Shown here one piece after another: positions 55,864 through 63,542 of a DNA stretch of 64,000 bases; the first letter of the stretch is position 1; each line of letters starts with the position of its first letter. Source of the DNA: DATADW01 sp963733905 (GTDB taxonomy: Bacteria > Actinomycetota > Acidimicrobiia > Spongiisociales > DATADW01); the NCBI GenBank assembly GCA_963733905.1, contig CAVTEU010000006.1, forward strand, positions 310,001 through 374,000. The letters run 5' to 3'. Position numbers and translations under genes: made by a program. The notes below the pieces were generated by a model. The model was not told the DNA's origin, did no database searches, and saw only the letters and a list, made by a program, of their open reading frames with translations.

Positions 55864-56244
55864 TCAGCCCGACGAGGAGCGGAGACGCCTCAACTCGGCG
55901 CGTTCGGCCAGCACCTTGCGGCGTCTGCGCCGGACGAAGAGACCGATCACTTCGGTGATGATGACGGTGAGCACCACGGTCGCGGCCAGCACCGAGACGA
56001 GCGGGACCTGTGCGCTCCAGTTGATGAAGTTGATCTCCACCGACTGGGTGTTCTGAGCGAGGAACACGATGAGCGGTATCGCCAGGACGATCCCGATGAT
56101 GAGACCCCAACGCGGCCCCGTGCCCGTGGGTGTCTTCTCGACAATCGGCTGCGACGTCGGCGGGGTGGGCTCGGCGACGATCTCCTCTTGCGGCGGCAAC
56201 GGAGGTAGCTCGCCACCCACGGTGTCGTCGGTGCGATCTGTCAT
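55864..56244 (-). CDS. LapA-domain (DUF1049) membrane protein, second copy
   Basis: A 126-residue protein with a Pro-rich cytoplasmic N-terminus (residues 12-42), then two helices: WGLIIGIVLAIPLIVFLAQN and VPLVSVLAATVVLTVIITEVIGLF. The LapA mark QNTQSVEINFINW sits between. The C-terminal RRRRRKVLAERAELRRL is strongly basic. It is longer than the 8934 paralog by its N-terminus. ATG 56244 lies 6 nt after TACAAT, the best -10 match in the window. Confidence 0.82.
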   Translation of the reverse strand: MTDRTDDTVGGELPPLPPQEEIVAEPTPPTSQPIVEKTPTGTGPRWGLIIGIVLAIPLIVFLAQNTQSVEINFINWSAQVPLVSVLAATVVLTVIITEVIGLFVRRRRRKVLAERAELRRLRSSSG

Positions 56245-56250
56245 GGGTGC

Positions 56251-56256
56251 ATTGTA
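56251..56256 (-). promoter_or_regulatory. -10 box TACAAT of a leaderless promoter (LapA-flavoprotein-nuclease run)
   Basis: Minus strand: TACAAT, then GCACCC, then ATG 56244, a spacing of 6 nt. No Shine-Dalgarno is present. Confidence 0.6.
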
Positions 56257-56273
56257 AGGAAGGGACCGATGGT

Positions 56274-57648
56274 TCAGGCCCGGGTTGCCTCGACTTCGTC
56301 ACCGACGAATGCCCACCGCTCCTTGGACGCCCTGGCCTTCTCGACATTGACCAAGGCGAGCAGCACAAACCCGATGACGAACAGAACGACCAACGACAGC
56401 ACAGCGGTGCGCGACGAGCCGGTGATGGCGTTGACCACCCCGAATGTGAGCGGTCCCCAGATCGAAGAGAATCGGGAGAAGACCGAATAGAAGCCGTAGA
56501 ACTCCGCAGAGGCCTCTTCGGGGATCATCGAGCCGTACAGGCTCCGGCTGAGGGCCTGAGTGCCTCCCAGGACCAGGCCCACCGACCCGGCGAGTATGAG
56601 GAAAGCGACGAAATCGGCGTCGGGTAGGCGGTAGCCGTACACGGCCAGACCGGTCCAGATCACCAAGGAGAGGAGGATGGACCGCTTCACGCCGATCCAG
56701 GCTGCGAGCCGACCGAAGAGGAGCGCTCCCGCAAAGGCGACCACCTGGACCACGAGGAATGCGATCGCCACCTGACCCACGGCTAGCCCCAGGGTCTCGG
56801 TGGCGTAGACGGAGGAGATGGCGATGACGGTCTGCACCCCGTCGTTGTAGGCGAAGAAGGCGACAAGAAAGAGCAGCAGGTGGGGAAAACCGCCGAGCCT
56901 CTTGGCTGTCTGCCAGGTTCGAGAGAATCCAAGTCGAACGTACTCGGGAATGCCTTTCGTCATGGGCGTCGAATCGGGAGCAGTCGGCTCCCTGAGACGG
57001 GCGATGGCAAAGATCCCAAAGCCCAGCCACCACAACCCGGCCATGATCATCGCCAGCCGGGCGGCCAGGCCGTCGTCGATTCCGATCGACGGGGCCAATT
57101 GGATCAGGGCCAAGGAGAGGGCGAATTGGATGCCCCCGCCGAGGTACCCGAAGGCGAACCCGCGTGATGAAACCCTGTCGATGGTGTCGGTGGTCGAGAT
57201 GTGGGGGAGAAAGCTGTCGTAGAAGACGGCGGCAATCGCCCAGCACGTCTCCACCACCAGGAAGAGGACCATGGTGAGCGCAACGTCGCCAGAGCGCATG
57301 AAGAAGAAGAGGAGGGAGAGGAGGGCCCCGGCGTAGGCGAAGATCTGGAGGAATCTCCTCTTGGAGGCGCTGAAGTCGCCGATGGCACCGAGCACCGGGG
57401 AGAGCACGAAGGCGACGAGAGCAGTGACCGAGACCAGCAGGCTGAAGAGCGACTCGGCGTCGAGGTTTCGCCCGAATACGCCCACCCCGCCCTCGTGGGA
57501 CGATCTCGGAGGCGAAGAGGGCTGGCAGGACGACCGCCAGTGTCGTGGTGGTGTACGCCGAATTTGCCCAGTCGTACATCGCCCAGCCGAAGATGGTCCG
57601 ACGGTCGTTGCGCATCGCGCCCGAGTCGTCCGTCGTTCCACTCCCCAT
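56274..57648 (-). CDS. UMF1/Atg22-like major facilitator transporter (frameshifted once)
   Basis: About 455 residues and twelve membrane segments. The start TIFGWAMYDWANSAYTTTTLAVVLPALF is the UMF1 signature. After a frame change near 57500 the rest reads FVLSPVLGAIGDFSASKRRFL, CWAIAAVFYDSFLPHISTTD, GFAFGYLGGGIQF and GTQALSRSLYGSMIPEEASAEFYGFY, the last also typical. Substrate unknown. ATG 57648 stands 9 nt after TAGCCT. It is paralogous in family to the transporter at 47017. Confidence 0.87.
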
Positions 57649-57657
57649 GAGGCGGTC

Positions 57658-57663
57658 AGGCTA
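57658..57663 (-). promoter_or_regulatory. -10 box TAGCCT before the UMF1 gene
   Basis: Minus strand: TAGCCT, 9 nt, ATG 57648. The box overlaps the edge of the 65-bp direct repeat. Confidence 0.4.
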
Positions 57664-57724
57664 AACCGGCCATCCGGCGCCGGCCTTCCAGGTAGCCAGG
57701 GGTCGTTCAATGCTCTCGCCGTCA
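57660..57724 (+). repeat. 65-bp direct repeat, copy A
   Basis: Aligned by eye with 58969-59033: about 52 of 65 positions are equal with two 1-nt gaps. Copies A and B lie in the same orientation on both sides of the O-methyltransferase gene. Confidence 0.65.
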
Positions 57725-57810
57725 GGATCTCGTCATCTCGACGGAGCATCGAGGATGAAGAGACTGGTCCGCGCCGCCGGCGTGCATGGGCAGCTCTACG
57801 CGAAACTCGG

Positions 57811-58808
57811 TCAAGCGTCCGATCGGACGGCCTCGATAACGGAGAGGCTCCCGGCGGTCGGCACGGTCCGGGCAAGTCGGAGACGAGCGTGCGCCAAGAG
57901 CGCGGCGAAGTCGTCTTCCGTTCGCTCTCGCCCGCCGGCCATCACGAGCATGTTGAGGTCGGAGAACTTCCCCTCGGCACCCTGGTTCGGGGGAGCGAGG
58001 ATCCGCTCGATCACGAGCAGCCGCGCGTGCGACGCCATCGCGGCCCGGCAGACCTGGAGGATCTCGATCGCCTCTTCGTCCTGCCAGTCATGGAGGATCA
58101 GCTTGAGGACGTACGCGTCACAGTCGGCGGGCACCGATTCGAAAAAGCTGCCGCCGACGACGTCGACTCGATCGGCGACACGGCTCGAGAACCGGGGTGG
58201 AGCCGGCCACGACGTGCGGTTGGTCAAAGAGCACACCGCGTGTATCCGGATGGGCTCCGAGAATCGCAGCGAGCAGAGCGCCGTTGCCACCGCCGACGTC
58301 GACAATCTCGTCGAAGCGGCCGAAATCGAACGCCTCGAGAACGCGTGGTGCGAGGCAGCGGTCGCCGATCGTCATCGCGCCGTCGAAGATCGCACTCTCC
58401 GTCGGTCGCTCCGCCCGCCATTCCCAGACATCCATGCCGTGGAGCGAGCGGAAGGAGTTCTCGCCAGTGCGGATGCTGTGCTCGAGGTTGCCCCAGGACT
58501 GCCACAAGTGCGGCCGGCCCATCAGAAGCACCCACCCGCGCAGCGACCCGGGCACATCGCTACGCAACGGCTCGCCGAGCGGTGTCAGTGCGAAGCGACG
58601 TCCGTCGTCCTCCTCGACGACGCCGATCGCAGCCAGCGCTCGGAGGAGCCGATAAAGGGACTCCGGATCGGCACCCGCCTCGCGCGCCGAATTCGTCGCT
58701 CTGCCGCCGCTCCTCGGCCAGCAGGTCGGGGATCCCGAGGCTGGCGGCAACGTAGATCGCCTGGGAGCACCGGAAGCCCAACACGAGCCACATCAGATCA
58801 GGGTTCAT
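57811..58808 (-). CDS. O-methyltransferase, acetylserotonin/hydroxyneurosporene type (frameshifted)
   Basis: About 330 residues. The N-terminal dimerisation domain is LMWLVLGFRCSQAIYVAASLG, then DPESLYRLLRALAAIGVVEED, FALTPLGEPLRS and GRPHLWQSWGNLEHSIRTGE. The SAM-binding core is FDEIVDVGGGNGALLAAIL near residue 185 with GVLFDQPHVVAG. After a frame change near 58200 come VDVVGGSFFESVPADCDAYVLKLILHDW (catalytic His region LHDW) and RLLVIERILAP. A second change is near 58690. The family methylates hydroxyl groups of aromatic or polyketide compounds. The gene sits alone between two direct repeats, so it may have been acquired. Confidence 0.84.
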
Positions 58809-58968
58809 GCGGGCGTCCCGAAACCTCTAGCCAATACGTGAGGGCGTTGCGGATGGGGATTGGCAGCGCCCGGCCGGGGCCACAAATGGATGTGAGCGCC
58901 ATGTCGCCCCAGCCGTCCTCGGTAGTCCCGGTGTCAGTTCGCGCTCGCACGGTGCGTGCCGCAGCCAA

Positions 58969-59033
58969 GCTAGACCTGGCCGTCCGGCGCCCGCCTCCGA
59001 GGTAGCCCTGGGTCGTCAATAGTCTCCCCGGCA
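58969..59033 (+). repeat. 65-bp direct repeat, copy B (contains promoter)
   Basis: Partner of 57660-57724. This copy ends exactly at the start codon 59034 and includes the -10 box TAGTCT; copy A has TGCTCT at that place and no gene directly after it. Confidence 0.65.
59020..59025 (+). promoter_or_regulatory. -10 box TAGTCT of a leaderless promoter (sugar dehydrogenase)
   Basis: TAGTCT, then CCCCGGCA, then ATG 59034, a spacing of 8 nt. Confidence 0.5.
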
Positions 59034-60316
59034 ATGCGACCCGCCGCCCTGATCCTCCTCCTGTTGCTCGCCTGCACCACGGATGAGGGGACGGCGAATT
59101 CGGCTGGTGCGACCTCACTCGGGTCGACCGCGGAGACCTCGACTGTCGAGACTCCTTCCTCCGCACGGCCGCCCGCTACGACCTCGGGCGCCGCTCCGGC
59201 GACCACAGGCGCCGACTCAACCGCCCCTGGTTCGAACGCGGGGTCGGCATCGCTTTCCGGGTTGGCGTACGAAGAGGTGGCGTCCGGTCTCGCCGAGCCG
59301 GTCTTGGTCACTTCCGCCCCGGGCGATGACCGCAGCTTCGTGGTCACCAAGGACGGCCGGATTTGGATCATGGACGCCGACGGGATCGCAGAGATCCCAT
59401 TCCTCGACATCTCCTCCTTGATACGCAACTCGGGGGAGCAGGGGCTGCTTGGGGATGGCGTTCCACCCCGGGTACGCCGACAACGGACGCTTCTTCGTCC
59501 ACTACAGCGACACCGCCGGTGACACCGTGCTCGCCGAGTACCGGGTGTCGGACGACCCCGACGTGGCGGACCCCGACGCCGTCGGGATATTGCTCACCGC
59601 ATCGCAGCCCGCCCCCAACCACAACGGGGGAATGGTCCTGTTCGGGCCGGACGGCATGTTGTACCTCGCCCTCGGTGACGGCGGGGGAGGTGGCGACGCG
59701 TTCGGGAACGGTCAGAACCCGGACTCGCTGCTGGCGAAGATCCTCCGCCTCGACGTCTCCGGCGGCGACGGGTACACCATCCCACCGGACAACCCTTTCG
59801 CCGATGGCGGCGGTGCCCCCGAGACCTGGGCGATGGGGCTGCGAAACCCTTGGCGGTTCTGGTTCGACGACGGGCTCATCTACATCGGCGATGTCGGTCA
59901 GAACGCCTTCGAGGAGATCGATGTGGCACCGGCGAGCGCCCCCGGTCTCAACTACGGATGGCCGATCACCGAGGGGCTCCACTGCTACGAGCCCCCGACC
60001 GATTGCGACGCCGACGGCCTCACCATGCCGGTGGTCGAGGTGGCGCACGGGGATGCCGGAACCTGCTCGATCACGGGCGGGGTGGTCTACCGCGGCTCGG
60101 CCATCCCCGAGCTCACCGGCCACTATCTCTACTCCGACTACTGCGGTGGCTGGCTGCGCAGCTTCCGGGTCGAAGGCGGCGAGGCGACCGAACACCGGGA
60201 TTGGACCGAAAGCGCCGGGGTCGTCGGTCCGGTGTTGGGTATGGGGATCGGCGGGAGATGGCGAGGTCTACGTCACCACCGATTCGGCGGTGCTGCGCAT
60301 CGTCCCCGTCCGCTGA
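59034..60316 (+). CDS. PQQ-type glucose/sorbosone dehydrogenase-like lipoprotein (frameshifted)
   Basis: About 427 residues. The lipoprotein signal RPAALILLLLLAC is followed by a Thr/Ser/Ala/Pro linker to about residue 75. The GSDH beta-propeller then begins: VASGLAEPVLVTSAPGDD, FVVTKDGRIWIMDADG, GMAFHPGYADNGRFFVHYSD, ASQPAPNHNGGMVLFGPDGMLYLALGDGG, AMGLRNPWRFWFD and DVGQNAFEEIDV. Frame changes lie near 59450 and 60255. The family oxidises sugars with PQQ or is a non-enzymatic relative (Hedgehog-interacting-protein type). The HNGG and LRNPWRF motifs are intact. It stops 3 nt before the end of the convergent transporter gene. Confidence 0.87.
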
Positions 60317-60319
60317 GGC

Positions 60320-60803
60320 TCATCGCAGCACGAGCCACGACCCGATGAGGACCGCGGCGAGACCAACCGCTCGGCTCACGTCAAACGGCCGCACCTCGGC
60401 ACCGAACAGGCCGAAATGGTCGACGACCGCTGGCCATGGCGAATTGGGCGAGGATGAACAGGCTGAGAGCGGCGACCAGTCCGAGTCGGGGGACGGTGTA
60501 CCCGATGGCGCCGACGATCAGCAGCCCGAGCAACCCTGAAGTGAGGACGTACCAGGGGACCGAAGACCAGGCGGCCAGGTTGCCCCCTCTCATGGCCAGC
60601 ATCACCAGTCCGATGGCAACGCCACCTGTCCCATAGGTGATGAAGATGCTCTCGATCGCGCCGAGGATGAAAGAGGGGAGGTAGGGCTCGACTGCCCCGA
60701 GCCGGTCGGTCATGACACCCATGAACTGGGCCTGGAGCGTCACCGCCAACCCACCGGCCACCGCCAGCATCACGAGCCAGCCCACGTTTGCCTTCCCTTC
60801 CAC
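60320..60803 (-). CDS. DMT-family (DUF606/YdcZ-like) membrane transporter (frameshifted once)
   Basis: About 160 residues with five hydrophobic helices: VGWLVMLAVAGGLAVTLQAQFMG, PSFILGAIESIFITYGTGGVAIG, WYVLTSGLLGLLIVGAIGYTV and GLVAALSLFILAQFAMA. A frame change near 60430 leads to a last helix ending VLIGSWLVLR and a stop at 60320. The TLQAQFMG start and the PWY...GLLG block fit DUF606 (PF04657). GTG start. Function unknown; divergent from the HerA-like gene. Confidence 0.72.
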
Positions 60804-60852
60804 GGTGGCCGCGAGGCTAGAAGGCCGGCGGGGAACCGCCGGGCTCGGTTGA

Positions 60853-60858
60853 TACCCT
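60853..60858 (+). promoter_or_regulatory. -10 box TACCCT of a leaderless promoter (HerA-like gene)
   Basis: TACCCT, then CCGCTCG, then ATG 60866, 7 nt. Confidence 0.55.
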
Positions 60859-60865
60859 CCGCTCG

Positions 60866-62560
60866 ATGGAGCAATTGCAACCCGACGACGTCGTCGGACG
60901 GGTCATCGGCACCGAGGACGCCACCCCGCTCGAGTTCTGGGTGGGCGTGACCCCCGGCCGCTATCTGCAGTTGGACGACGTTGTCGCCCTCGAGCGCGAT
61001 CTCCCCGACGGACGCACCGTCCGCATCTTTGGCACGGTGGGACAGGTCAGGGCACGGCACGAGGGTGCCCGTTTCGACTCCGACGTGTTCCTCATCGAGG
61101 ACGGGGTGCTCCCCGCCGAGGTCGCCGAGGCCGCCCAGATATCGACAACCCGGTTCGAGCCCGAGATCCTGGTGCCGCCCCGCCCCGGCCAGTCGGTGCG
61201 GGTCGCCCGCGGCGTCGAGAGGGACCAGGCGCTGTTCTTCGATCAGATGGAAGAGAAGCTCCCCATCGGGCTCTCACGGGGCGGGGAACCGCTCTACGCA
61301 AACCTCGAGTTCATCGATGGAAGACGCGGGGCCCACGTGAACATCTCCGGGATCTCGGGCGTCGCCACCAAGACGACCTACGCCACCTTCCTTCTCCACG
61401 CCCTGTTCACCTCGCCGGTGCTGGGCAACAGGGCGGTCAACACCAAAGCCCTCGTCTTCAACGTCAAGGGAGAGGACCTCCTCTTCCTCGATCATCCCAA
61501 TACCAAGCTCGACGAGGAGCAGCGAGCCCGTTATGCCTTGCTCGGCCTGCCCGCAGAGCCATTCCGGTCGGTGGCCATCTATGCCCCGGCGCGCCACGAC
61601 GATCCCACCGGTGCACCCGACGTTGCGTCGCGTCACACCGGGGTCACCTCGTTCTTCTGGACCCTGCACGACTTCTGCCGTGACGACCTGCTCCCTTTCC
61701 TCTTCGCCGACGCCGAGGACGACAGGGCCCAGTACACGACGGTTATCTACAACGTCATGGCACAACTGCGGCGCGCCCAGCCGACTGGGGACGGCGGCGT
61801 CCGTATCGAGGGCGAGACGGTGCGCACCTTCAGGCAACTGGCCGATCTGGTCACCCAGATGGTCCAGGACGATGCCACCCGGTACGACTGGGCAGGGCCG
61901 GCCATCGGCATGGGGACGGTCAACGCATTCGTCCGCCGGCTCCAGGGCGCGGTCCGCCACGTCGAGCGGCTCATACGGTCAGACATTCCCAACCCGGCCC
62001 AGAACCGGGTGTCGCTCGAGGGTCACCAGGTGACTGTCGTGGACCTCCACAACCTCCATGATCGGGCCAAGCGTTTCGTGGTGGGCGTCACCGTGCGGCG
62101 CGCCTTCGAGGACAAGGAGAGGGCGGGCCAGTCGGCCGAACTGCTTTTCCTGGTGCTCGACGAGCTCAACAAGTACGCGCCCCGCGAAGGTTCGAGCCCA
62201 ATCGCCGAAGTGCTGCTCGACGTGGCGGAACGGGGTCGCTCGCTCGGGGTGATCCTCGTCGGGGCCCAGCAGACGGCGAGCGAAGTCGAGCGGCGGATTG
62301 TGGCCAACTCGTCGATCCGGGTGGTGGGCCGGCTCGACGCCGCCGAAGGGGGCCGCGACGAGTACGGGTTCCTCCCAGCAGTCCAGCGACAGAGGGCCAC
62401 GATCATGAAGCCGGGGACCATGCTGGTCAACCAGCCCGAGCTGCCGGTGCCGCTGCTCGTCGAGTTCCCCTTCCCTGCCTGGGCGACCCGCGCCGCCGAG
62501 GCCGGTCCGTCGCCGACCGGGACACCCATCGCAGATCCCTTCGCCGGTCTCACCGGGTAG
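60866..62560 (+). CDS. HerA-like (DUF87) ATPase with altered P-loop
   Basis: A 564-residue protein without frameshifts. Residues 1-100 form a HAS-barrel-like beta domain (VVGRVIGTEDATPLEFWVGV, VRIFGTVGQVRARHEG). The ATPase core follows: NISGISGVATKTTYATFLLH near residue 160-180 (Walker A, but with Thr where the last Gly is usual, K169), ALVFNVKGEDLLFLDHPN, then LLFLVLDELNKYAP (Walker B) near residue 430 and VILVGAQQTASEVERRI (sensor Gln). HerA translocates DNA with NurA and Mre11/Rad50 in end resection. Here sbcD lies 980 nt downstream. No NurA is seen. Leaderless start at ATG 60866. Confidence 0.8.
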   Translation: MEQLQPDDVVGRVIGTEDATPLEFWVGVTPGRYLQLDDVVALERDLPDGRTVRIFGTVGQVRARHEGARFDSDVFLIEDGVLPAEVAEAAQISTTRFEPEILVPPRPGQSVRVARGVERDQALFFDQMEEKLPIGLSRGGEPLYANLEFIDGRRGAHVNISGISGVATKTTYATFLLHALFTSPVLGNRAVNTKALVFNVKGEDLLFLDHPNTKLDEEQRARYALLGLPAEPFRSVAIYAPARHDDPTGAPDVASRHTGVTSFFWTLHDFCRDDLLPFLFADAEDDRAQYTTVIYNVMAQLRRAQPTGDGGVRIEGETVRTFRQLADLVTQMVQDDATRYDWAGPAIGMGTVNAFVRRLQGAVRHVERLIRSDIPNPAQNRVSLEGHQVTVVDLHNLHDRAKRFVVGVTVRRAFEDKERAGQSAELLFLVLDELNKYAPREGSSPIAEVLLDVAERGRSLGVILVGAQQTASEVERRIVANSSIRVVGRLDAAEGGRDEYGFLPAVQRQRATIMKPGTMLVNQPELPVPLLVEFPFPAWATRAAEAGPSPTGTPIADPFAGLTG

Positions 62561-63431
62561 CCCAGTTCCCGCCCGTTTCCGTGGAGCGGCCGGCGATCTC
62601 GAGGACGCGCCTCGCGGCGAGGACGAAACCGTCGGGGCCGACGCCAGAAAGCGGCACCGCCCCTGGAGCGTCGAGCCAGGTCCCATCGGGGCGTCGCACC
62701 ACCATCGGGTGCGACACCATCCCAAGGAAACCGAGGTCGTTCCCGGCGTCACCCACGCCAAAGGTGAGACTCTTGGCGCTGCCGCTCAGTTCGACGGCCC
62801 GTTGAACGCCGCTCACCTTGTCGTGATCGCCATGGGCAGTGTGGAACCGCCCGCCCCTGGTCAATCGCATTCGGCGGGCGATGAGAGCAGCTTCCAGTCG
62901 CTCCCGGGAAGCATCGTCGGCCGGCTCCATGGTGAAGGTCTCCGACCATTTCCTCTGCCTGGCCCGATCCGCCGCTGACGATGAGAGCCCGGTGAGATTG
63001 GACAGTTCCTCGGCGCTCACGTCCCCGTAGCCGCGAACCGAGACGACCGCCTCGACGGCCGCCGAGGCGAGGCACTCTCGCACCTCGTCGTAGGCCGTCC
63101 CGAAGCTGGCCACCTCGACCCCGTCCCAGATGACGGCGCCCCCATTCTCGACGATCGCCCGATGGGGGATCCCCAGATCGGCGGCGTGGTGGTGGGTCTC
63201 CGCCGCCGTCTTGGACGTCGCCATGACCACCCCTACTCCTTGGTCGATCAGCGATCTCACCGCCTCGGCGGCTGGCCCGGGCAGGTAGGTCGCATGGTCG
63301 AGCAATGTGCCATCGAGATCGGTGAAAAGGAGCGCTGGCCTCGCCGGGTTCACGTGCCTGACCGGCAATCGCCGATGTGCTCCAGGTGCAAGAGGGCCCT
63401 CCAACGGCATCTCGTCGCTCCGTAGGTCCAA
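62550..63431 (-). CDS. HAD-IIB phosphatase, mannosyl-3-phosphoglycerate phosphatase-like
   Basis: A 293-residue HAD-superfamily phosphatase with a C2B cap. Motif I is LLFTDLDGTLLDHATY near residue 38, motif II is VMATSKTAAE, the cap enters at IVENGGAVIWDG, and motif IV is FGVGDAGNDLGFL near residue 230. The SKTAAE and ENGG blocks are shared with mannosyl-3-phosphoglycerate phosphatase (MpgP/YedP); the substrate could instead be glucosyl-3-phosphoglycerate. TTG 63431 is chosen because GGAGGAAGC precedes it by 5 nt; GTG 63353 would trim 26 residues. Its 3' end overlaps the HerA-like gene by 11 nt (convergent). Confidence 0.83.
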   Translation of the reverse strand: MDLRSDEMPLEGPLAPGAHRRLPVRHVNPARPALLFTDLDGTLLDHATYLPGPAAEAVRSLIDQGVGVVMATSKTAAETHHHAADLGIPHRAIVENGGAVIWDGVEVASFGTAYDEVRECLASAAVEAVVSVRGYGDVSAEELSNLTGLSSSAADRARQRKWSETFTMEPADDASRERLEAALIARRMRLTRGGRFHTAHGDHDKVSGVQRAVELSGSAKSLTFGVGDAGNDLGFLGMVSHPMVVRRPDGTWLDAPGAVPLSGVGPDGFVLAARRVLEIAGRSTETGGNWATR

Positions 63432-63438
63432 GCTTCCT

Positions 63439-63475
63439 CCTTATACAAGGCGGAGATAAGGTTAAAACTAATGTC
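63439..63475 (-). promoter_or_regulatory. AT-rich promoter region with dyad before the HAD gene
   Basis: CCTTAT (63439-63444) and ATAAGG (63456-63461) form an inverted repeat, and the 12-mer 63439-63450 (CCTT-ATAC-AAGG) is itself near-palindromic. The next 14 nt are the most AT-rich stretch of the region. It looks like a promoter or operator; exact boxes are not clear. Confidence 0.4.
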
Positions 63476-63526
63476 AGTGGGCTGGCTGGTGGCCACCTGA
63501 TCGCCGGCCGCGGTGAGGCTCGCCGG

Positions 63527-63532
63527 TACGAT
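63527..63532 (+). promoter_or_regulatory. -10 box TACGAT before sbcD
   Basis: TACGAT lies 10 nt before GTG 63543, so any 5' leader would be at most 3-4 nt. Confidence 0.45.
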
Positions 63533-63542
63533 CGCCGGGCAA

